The position numbers and the translations under genes were made by a program. Source: Aquatica leii (Eukaryota > Arthropoda > Insecta > Coleoptera > Lampyridae). From it: 64,000 nucleotides of DNA. Below the pieces are notes generated by a model that saw only the letters and a list, made by a program, of their open reading frames with translations, was not told the DNA's origin and made no database searches. Shown here one piece after another: positions 56,638 to 64,000 of the stretch (position 1 is its first letter; every line of letters starts with the position of its first letter). Where the stretch lies: the NCBI GenBank assembly GCA_035610365.1, contig CM069432.1:165910035-165974034 (forward strand). Direction: 5' to 3'.

Positions 56638-58064
56638 TATATTAAAAAATATCTGTGACGGCGTTCATAGAGCTAATAGCAGACCAAAACTAACACCTTC
56701 CACTTAGCAACACCTTGTACAAATCTTGAATCACCCGTTCACTATAATGTGTTCAACCCTCAATGCAATTTGCCACAATGTCAACATAAGTACATAATAA
56801 TTCGTTACGTTCAATATTACATTCAGCAAGTAATCTGTTTTCAACGCAGTAATGCTATTAATTAGTTTAGGTAGGTAATTGTAATATTATAGATTGTTAA
56901 AAGCAGTTGGGAGTGTATTAAATAATATTGTTAGTGTTATACACTTAGTTACCTATTAGTTAGTAATTATTAATTATTATTGTTTACAATTAATTATCTA
57001 CTAATAAGATATGTTATAAGGTTCTGAACTCACAAAGAGGTGTAAAAGGTAAATTGGCACATAGTGTGATTTCCTTTAGGAAAAAATCGTTAATTAATAT
57101 GAACCTATATTTTTATATTTAATCATAATATCATTCCATATACCTAATGTCTCCCTCAGGTGAATCTAGTGGTTAACCACGTGTTGTTATCTAATTAAGT
57201 TATTGTTTTCGCCATCATCATATAGTTCCTTAAGCATCATTTAATAGTATAGCTAGAAAAATGAATCAAAATGAATCCAGTCAGGTTTCAAAACATGTCA
57301 TCTGTCTATAAGAAAAACGTTCATCAAATTTGATAGTCGCTAGGTACTAAGTGTTAGAAGTTATCCACATCATAGGTACATAATTTAACCGTCAAAATTT
57401 ATTCCTGCTAGGTTGCGTACTAGCAGCTTAAATACTTAAAAAAAACAACCTTCATTTCATCATTAAAATTGGTTAAAGGGGAGGTTGAGTTTCCTTTATT
57501 TAAGTACTTATATATCTTAAACTTATTGTAATTTGCAATTTAAAAAATTAAAACTTTTTGAACTGTCGTTTTTACTGTTGTTTTTAAACTTAACATTAAT
57601 TTTAAAAATGTACTCCAAAATTACAGAATTTAAATTTCGCGCGCTTTTAAAAAAGCTTTTCCCCAGGTTGTTTGGTGGCGCTTTTGCTGTCAACTTGTAA
57701 AGTCATTGAGTTGGACATCTACTCTCTTTTATCTATGATAAAAATCTTAATTTGCTTCTACTATTCGTTGATTTCATTGGTTCAAAAGTAGTGCGGTAAT
57801 AGGGGCCATTACCGCACAACTTTTGATACATTATTTTACGTTAATATAAGTATTAATGAACGATCGACGGAAAAATATTTTATGCGGTTTCAAAATATTT
57901 ATTAATTTTTTTCTCTCAAAATTTTAGCACTGTATTTTCGTAACGAACATTTTTGGACCACAATTTGTAAAGCAAACTACCATTAATTCTATGTAAATTC
58001 ACACCCTTTATATTTGCATATCATTAAGAAACACACTGTATAGTATTCTCGTCAACTGGCATCG
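56638..58064. other. Intergenic, repeats only
   Basis: No gene recognised. It contains a copy of the TTTTCCCCA...GGCGC motif at about 57651-57681 and a hairpin at 57783-57825. Confidence 0.5.
57783..57825. repeat. Near-perfect palindrome (hairpin)
   Basis: CAAAAGTAGTGCGGTAAT and ATTACCGCACAACTTTTG are inverse copies with one mismatch and a 7-nt loop (aggggcc). It stands out as GC-richer than its surroundings. Function unknown. Confidence 0.8.
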
Positions 58065-58205
58065 GTGGCCGTAATCATCACTAAGATTGGCCGTTATGAT
58101 CAGCTTCTAAAGTGGCCGATAGGACCATGAGTACGGTACGTTATGATCCAACTTGTAAAGTTGGTCGTTATGATTAAATGTTATTAGTGACCGTTGTGAT
58201 TATTT
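58065..58205. repeat. Degenerate minisatellite, ~25-bp unit
   Basis: Five to six units follow the pattern TGGCCGTTATGATCAnCTTn and TAAAG (for example at 58088 and 58112, 58137 and 58161). Units diverge by 20-40%. Confidence 0.6.
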
Positions 58206-58543
58206 ATCTGTAAACAATACGGTTACAGTGATATATAAATTATAGTGAGTGTTTTTACTGAATTATTAGATTGTTATTTTGCTTAGCTTGTATTGTTTTT
58301 AGTTTAGTAAAAATTAGTTATAATAATAATCGTGCAAGTAATTAAAATAAAATAAGCATTATATATAATATATTCGTGTTATCTGTTAAATCAAGTGGGC
58401 CTTGTCAAACTGCATGGTTCTGGTTTCCTTAGCGTCAGCTCTTGGTGTCTGCCTAAAGCAGATCAATTCTTGTTTCGAGACCATAACTTATTTTGGAACA
58501 AGTTGAATAGTATATTAAAACACAAGTTACAGAATGAACGCAC

Positions 58544-58614
58544 TTCAATCACGAGACCGCGTTTCATACACGAGCCGCGCAGCGGTGAGTTTATGAAGCG
58601 GTCGAGTGATTGAA
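58544..58614. repeat. Imperfect 71-bp palindrome with GC-rich tip
   Basis: TTCAATCACGAGACCGCGTT on the left pairs with AAGCGGTCGAGTGATTGAA on the right. A GC-rich tip (gagccgcgcagcgg) can form a further small hairpin. It lies inside the 58395-58613 ORF, which is therefore unsupported as a gene. Confidence 0.75.
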
Positions 58615-58960
58615 ACGTATTCTATGACGTGTGCTTTATACGATTTTCTCTATTTCGATACAATCTTTAATATTTTTCGTATAATTTTAATTTTTAAAAC
58701 AACATTGGGAAATTTATATTTTACTGAATTGGCAGCACTTACACTTTGACATATTGAAATTTATGTGTTAACCTAAAATCTCATACAAAATTATCTCTTT
58801 ATACCTTTATAAGTAAATAACTTTGAATTAATAGGACGTTTTTATTTTATCTTGGCATCAAAATTTGAATTTCAATTGTTAACTTCCAATAATTTTGATT
58901 TCTTTTTCATGTAACGTCAACTTACGATGCAGAGATACTAACTTTGAAAAAACTAACATT

Positions 58961-59006
58961 ACTAAAATTCGTGTAAGAATTGGCTTATTCTTACACGGAT
59001 TTTAGT
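58961..59006. repeat. Palindrome with 20-bp arms
   Basis: ACTAAAATTCGTGTAAGAAT is followed after 5-6 nt by its near-exact inverse (ATTCTTACACGGATTTTAGT). A third copy of GTAAGAAT follows directly. Confidence 0.75.
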
Positions 59007-59099
59007 GTAAGAATCGCTAATTCTGATGTTGAAATAGAGAAAAATATTTCTTTAATTCTCCTTCTTCATCGTTTGATTTTTTATTTTCTTGACTTGGTG

Positions 59100-59215
59100 G
59101 CTTAATTTCATATATAGTTTACATGTACCTGGATCCACTTTCGACGAGTTCTATGGCTTTTTGTATATTTTGCGTACTATATTGGTCTATTGATGTCTTT
59201 CGATCCATTTTGAAA
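59100..59215 (-). pseudogene. Possible psq/pogo-type helix-turn-helix fragment
   Basis: The - strand reading from an ATG near 59211 gives MDRKTSIDQYSTQNIQKAIE then LVESGS. This loosely fits the first helix of Psq/CENP-B-like DNA-binding domains (Y....L..AI..V..G). It stops after about 30 codons. Weak. Confidence 0.25.
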
Positions 59216-59681
59216 GAACATCTGAAATAAATTCATTAAAACTAACAGCGTCGTAGTAAATTTACTGACACTTTTCAATGAAAACGTAAAGCAATCATTC
59301 GGGCTACGCGGTGACAGTGTCTCATTGTGCTTCTTAAAATCAGAAAAGAAATAAAATCAATTAACTCCAAAGTGTTGTCTAATTATCGAGTAATGTATGT
59401 ACCACATAAAAAAAGTAATACTTACCCAAATACTCCTAGCAACGCTCTAAAACAAAAACAATATCAGTTTTTAAAGAAAATATCTTAAGTTTCTATGATG
59501 GTGACATCTTAGCATTAGAATTATAAAAAGTGGCCGAGATATTCGATACTGTCACACTGAGCCCCATCTGATCATAAGTGTTATCGTCGGTATTATGCAA
59601 GATCTTCTGGAGACTGCATGCGTTTCATAAAAGACGATTCGAGTAGTGAAAATGTAAAAGTAAATTGTGCAACAAATACTT

Positions 59682-59687
59682 TTTATT
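59682..59687 (-). terminator. LRPPRC polyadenylation signal (AATAAA on - strand)
   Basis: TTTATT on + is AATAAA on -, about 70 nt after the stop codon. It is the only canonical signal close to the gene end. Confidence 0.55.
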
Positions 59688-59755
59688 AAACTATAAAAAA
59701 CAAATAAAAATACTCTAACTTAACCTCATATAATACAACTAAATATAACTAGTTT

Positions 59756-62700
59756 TTATGATCTAACATCTTCATCTGAATTCATTGCTGTTGAACTACT
59801 TTTACTTGGAATTTTGTAATTAAACGGTTTATCCATTTTTAAATAAACTGATTTTATTCTAAATAGTGCAGTTCGATTGATATACTCAATGCTTACATCT
59901 TTCATTGACTCTTCAAACGTACTAATTATTTCTTCACATTTGTCTTTTGTTACTAAAATATCTAACAGGCAACTGTAGGCATTCCCAATTGCTCCCGGAG
60001 TTACAGTACTAGTTTTTAAACACCGAATTAAATTCCTAACCATATTTTCATCAGAAGTTTCTCTCGCTTTTTGAACTACTCTTTGAAACATAACTCGCGA
60101 TGAATTTTGTAAAAAATTTTTCCATATTTCATCCGCCTTCTCTTGATTTCCTTCTATAAAATGATAAGACCATAGAACATTTAAAGGAGATATTACTCCA
60201 TGCTTGGCGAATTTATTTGCAATGTTTTCATCTAAAAAATCAACGATTCTTAAAACGTTTACATTATTTTTATAATACTTACATTTGTCAACTAAATCGG
60301 GATGTTTCTCCATAATACCTAAGACTCCACCTCTTGGAAACTTTTCCGCTAACGCGGCTACTTCATTTGGTTTTGCGTTAGTGATTTCATTTTCCAGTAG
60401 TGTTAAATAATCTTCGGCTTTTCCAGCTACTAAATTTGCGTGACAAATTCTATTATCGAAAGACAGTACTTTTTTAGTTTCAGAATTCAATTTTTGTCCA
60501 ATAAAGTTAATCGTTTCGATATCACCGTTGCTAGCCAATTTGTTTAATAAGAAACGAAAAACACGCGGAATAAGATTTTGCGGTCGATCCAACAACTCCA
60601 TTGTAAATCTAACAGCCTCTTTTAAACGATCCTTCTGGGTAAGATGTTCGATTAAATTAGACATTTCAACAGTTGAAAGAGGGTCTTTAAGATGCCCTTT
60701 AAGTTTTAAAGCGGTATCTAAATCTCCCGTTTTTAATGCTTGTCTAAATAGTTGGCTATCATTCTTATCTTCAGATTTTTTTATCGGTCTTTGTAATATT
60801 TTAATGTTTCTTTCCACTAGTTTTTTCTCTGGCATTACAAATGGTACTTCAATTCCGTTCTTGATAAGAAAATCGCCTAAAGTATGTAGGAACTCGTCGT
60901 TGGGAGCCATATCCTCCTCTTGCATTTGTGTCCAAAGTCCTAAAGCTTTATCGACGTCTTCCTGTTTGATATAACTAACCAACAGTTGAAAATAGATGTC
61001 AGATCTATCAATGTGATTTAGATCTTTAGTTGCGTCTTTTAATCCTTCTAAAGGTTTTACCATACCTTCCATTTGGTATCTTTGACAAGCGTTGTTTATT
61101 CTTTGAGGACGCGTCTGTAAACCTGGCGTTTCCAATATTTTTCTTGCTTGTCGTATGCGCCCACATTCAACAAACGCAAATACTAAATCATATAAACTAT
61201 TAATTTCTCCATGGACTGATGTACTTAAATCAGTTAATTTTTGCAATTTATCCGCATCTTCCAATTGAATAAGTTTACACGCAAGCTCATTTTTCCAAGG
61301 AGTAGCGCGAAATTGATTACAGCACCACTCGAATTTTTCTAGAGCTTTCTCTATTTCGTTATTAACCAAATGCACTTTAACCAGTGGTCCCAGCATAACA
61401 TTGTTAACTTCGATGAATTCATTTTTTACAAGTACATTAAATAAAACTTCTAATTCGTCAGATTTTCCTTGTTCTGCTAAAGAATTCAATACACGCCAAC
61501 ATTGAGTTGTATATTGAAATTGTTGTTCTTCTAATTTTCGATCACGTACTTGATCTTTTAGAAATTGTATCGCCTCGTCGAATCGATTGTTTTTAATATA
61601 TAAACCGACAACTCGTATAACTTTTAGATCGTCTAAAGCATATTTATCATCCAATTCTTTTAACTTATTGTAGTATTGTATAGCTTTGTCCAATTGATCG
61701 TGATATGAGTAAATTTCTATAAGCTGCGCACAAACTCCCGGAGTATATTCAAATCCTTTCTTTTCTAATTCTGGTAACAAGTTTTCTGTCTTTTCTAATT
61801 CTTTGGCCCTACTATATAACGTCAACAGCTGGCGGTTTAACCCAAGAGTTTCTTGTCCTTTAGCTTCCAAATTATGTATCAATCGTTCTAGCTGTGGTAT
61901 ATTCATTTTATCTGAAGGTGTGTACACGGGTGCTTTTTTTTCAACTGGTACAGGTGTCAATTCGCCAGAAGTTAGTTTTCCCAGTAAAAACGATATTTCA
62001 GGCGTTAACTTTTCACCTAGCTTATTAAGAATTTTTTCAGCAACAACACCATTGATGCTTAATCCTTGGTCAACGAATCTTTTCAAAACCTCTTCGCAGA
62101 CCACAAGAAAAGAGCGCCAGTTATGAGTTAGGTCCCAAAGAAACTGGCTCATCACATCCGTTTTGTCTAAAGTCTTTTCTTCATTCTCTAGTACTACGTC
62201 GCGTCGATCTAAATTTTCATATATGTACCGTAACGTAATCATGTACGCATCTAGATTTTGTGTTCTATAAAAAGCTGAAGATAACGGCCTTCTTAACAAA
62301 TCTGGATGGTAATAAGCAGTAACGCGACTGGTTATAATAGATGCTTCCTCAATATCATTTCTTTGTAATAAAGAGTAAACTAAACTGCAAGCTGATGAAC
62401 CAATTGACACATTGGCTTGTCTTAATTTTGACAGAACTTCTGTGCTTTTTCCTTTAATATTAGGAATTACATAATCTCTTATAGTTTCGGAAGAAGGTGG
62501 AATATTGAAGTTGTTCATTTCAATCAAAACTTCCACTATACCGTCACCAGACGGATCGTTTGCTTTCGACACAATCAATGGCCAAAAATAGTGTTGACGT
62601 ATTTCATGTCCGTTTTTTTGCAACTCTTTAATTAAAGAATAGGCTAATTTCTCTTTGCCCAATTCTAGACTAATTTCAGTTGCCAGCAATAAAGCTCTAC

Positions 62701-63179
62701 TATGAAAATTTTCCGATTCTAATATTTTACAATACTCGATTACTTTTTCCACAGGCCTTTTCGCTTTTACCATTTGTTTTATAAAGAAGGAACCACTACT
62801 TTGTAAATTTCCGTCAGGTTTAGTACCCCTTGACATTGATCGTAAAACTAACAATGCTGCTTCCTCTTTCCCGTTATTAATTAATCTATAAATTACGTTA
62901 ATGGCGTCTTGATTGTAACCGAAAGCTTTTCTAACTTTACTTAAAACTACTGGCACATGGTTTGTATGTCCATTAGTAGCTAATGCGTGAACAATATCTA
63001 AATAATCTTTGTCTAACAAATAAATCTCATTTTGTTCACATTTGTCCAGTAATTTATTAATTGTTTCAATGTCAGCTTTTTTGGCATAACCACAAAGTAA
63101 AGTAGTATAAGTGTCAGCACTAGGTTCTAAGCCTGCTTTAGCCATTACAGACACGATACCTTCAGCCGACTCCATGTCA
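59756..63179 (-). CDS. bsf: LRPPRC / bicoid stability factor, 3' exon (1140 codons visible)
   Basis: LRPPRC is a mitochondrial PPR protein that stabilises mitochondrial mRNAs (with SLIRP in animals); the fly orthologue is bsf. One long open exon shows degenerate pentatricopeptide repeats throughout. The first is AGLEPSADTYTTLLCGYAKK, and a clear one near residue 730 is SDIYFQLLVSYIKQEDVDKA followed by LWTQMQEEDMAPNDEF. The usual extended helical carboxyl part follows. The Met at 63175 is unlikely to be the start: a good acceptor (ttaattttcag) ends at 63180, and the exon begins one base before the codons Asp-Met. LRPPRC proteins are about 1400 aa, so roughly 250-270 amino-terminal residues, including the mitochondrial targeting signal, lie on exons beyond 64000. 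Convergent with EPG5. Confidence 0.93.
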
Positions 63180-64000
63180 CTGAAAATTAATAAAACAATA
63201 TTTTATACATTCTCAGACAAAAAAAACTTGCTTATATTAAAGTGATTATTTTTCAATGATGTGTTTTAATGCGTAAAAAAGTCGACTGAGAAAGAAAGAA
63301 AAATAGAAAAACAGAGAAAAAAGAAAATACACGAACTAATAGGGATAAATTATAAAAAAATTGCCAAGTAAGTGTCTCAAAACAAAACATGACAAAAACA
63401 AGATTCCAAAACAATAGGAAACAAGTTTAAATAATTCAAAAAAATAGACAATATCTTTGTAGCTTCTAAAGATTACGAAGTAGCTTTTGACAACGATATG
63501 GTGATACACACAAAGAGTAAACAAGGATAGAATATATGAAATAGTTTTTTGGTTAGAATCACACTAGTAAAAAAAGTCGGATCGGTTATAAGATCTATCT
63601 CTCAGGAGCCGAGAGTAGGGAATTTTCATGTCGATTTCCCATTACAGAAAAAAAAGTATCATGAATATGACATTAGCAAAGACATTGAATACTTTGATTT
63701 ACACTACACATATCATTAAAAAAACATGACAGCTGTGTCATTTAGATTTGATAGGGTACCGAAGTTCAAACAGCTACAAAATACTGTAGTTTGCTTATAA
63801 TGAATGAATGCTTTGTTAGCAGTGGTGTCAATACAAAATTAAAAATTTCTTTTTAATACAAGTATTATGCCTATACTGACGAAGAGTACTGACAACTCTA
63901 TTAGTATATTTCGGAACACAGTCATAGATTTATTATTAGAAAATATATGCTCACAGACAGTTTCTCACAGACAGTTTGCAAGCCAGATCTCTATCGGTAG
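63180..64000 (-). other. LRPPRC intron (partial), nothing else recognised
   Basis: AT-rich sequence upstream of the visible exon. No further exon could be read before the window edge. A 14-bp tandem repeat (ctcacagacagttt) lies near 63950-63978. Confidence 0.6.

Noticed and set aside
58395-58613. 72-codon + strand ORF
   Set aside because: Its second half is one arm pair of a palindrome; no similarity to known proteins.
60528-60974. 148-codon + strand ORF
   Set aside because: Antisense shadow inside the long LRPPRC exon.
61803-62126. 107-codon + strand ORF
   Set aside because: Antisense shadow inside the LRPPRC exon.
63175-63175. Met at 63175 as the LRPPRC start codon
   Set aside because: A strong splice acceptor lies 5 nt upstream and the protein would lack its targeting signal and first repeats.
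1-64000. CRISPR arrays, operons, bacterial promoters, rRNA
   Set aside because: None seen; gene structure and repeat content are those of an insect nuclear genome.

Overview
The window looks like AT-rich nuclear DNA from an insect. Both host genes are animal genes: EPG5 with 43-53 nt introns, and LRPPRC/bicoid stability factor. The repeats are typical arthropod families (P-like, hAT, pogo, mariner, Gypsy, BEL/Pao, non-LTR). The very short introns alternating with huge transposon-filled ones would fit a beetle, but the order is a guess. There is no bacterial, plasmid or CRISPR content.

Layout. 1-545 is the right part of a 705-bp non-autonomous transposon. A second copy, split by a P-like element, lies at 36482-42759. 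2058-3778 is a fold-back element. EPG5 runs on + from 3974 to 52665. I could assemble it as 26 exons with consistent phases and an exact 2422-codon frame. Most of its 48.7 kb is intronic transposon DNA. Intron 2 holds a decayed non-LTR element, and so does intron 7. Intron 14 (14.7 kb) holds a mariner fragment, a pogo-like element split by a MITE, a hAT element, a TA-flanked TIR element and a 5'-truncated Gypsy element. Intron 23 (18.2 kb) holds a solo LTR split by a hAT MITE, a tRNA-related SINE head, the P-like element, and a second Gypsy element that was itself invaded at least three levels deep. Beyond EPG5 lie a BEL/Pao remnant, a THAP/P-like remnant and several palindromes and minisatellites. 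The 3' part of LRPPRC follows on the - strand (59756-63179), convergent with EPG5; its 5' exons lie outside the window.

How the genes relate. EPG5 is a Rab7 effector for autophagosome-lysosome fusion. LRPPRC is a mitochondrial mRNA-stability factor. They are unrelated neighbours. All transposon reading frames are broken.

Best candidates for something new. (1) The intron-14 Gypsy element carries, after the integrase, a macro domain of the OARD1/TARG1 (ADP-ribose hydrolase) type followed by a CCCH zinc finger, just before the polypurine tract and 3' LTR. (2) A complete 5566-bp P-like element has perfect 29-bp TIRs, a 7-bp target duplication and an empty-site allele in this same window. (3) Three elements here share CA...TG ends and 7-bp duplications. 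(4) An exon-like, phase-incompatible ORF lies inside EPG5 intron 20. (5) A hammerhead-ribozyme-like core lies in intron 19.
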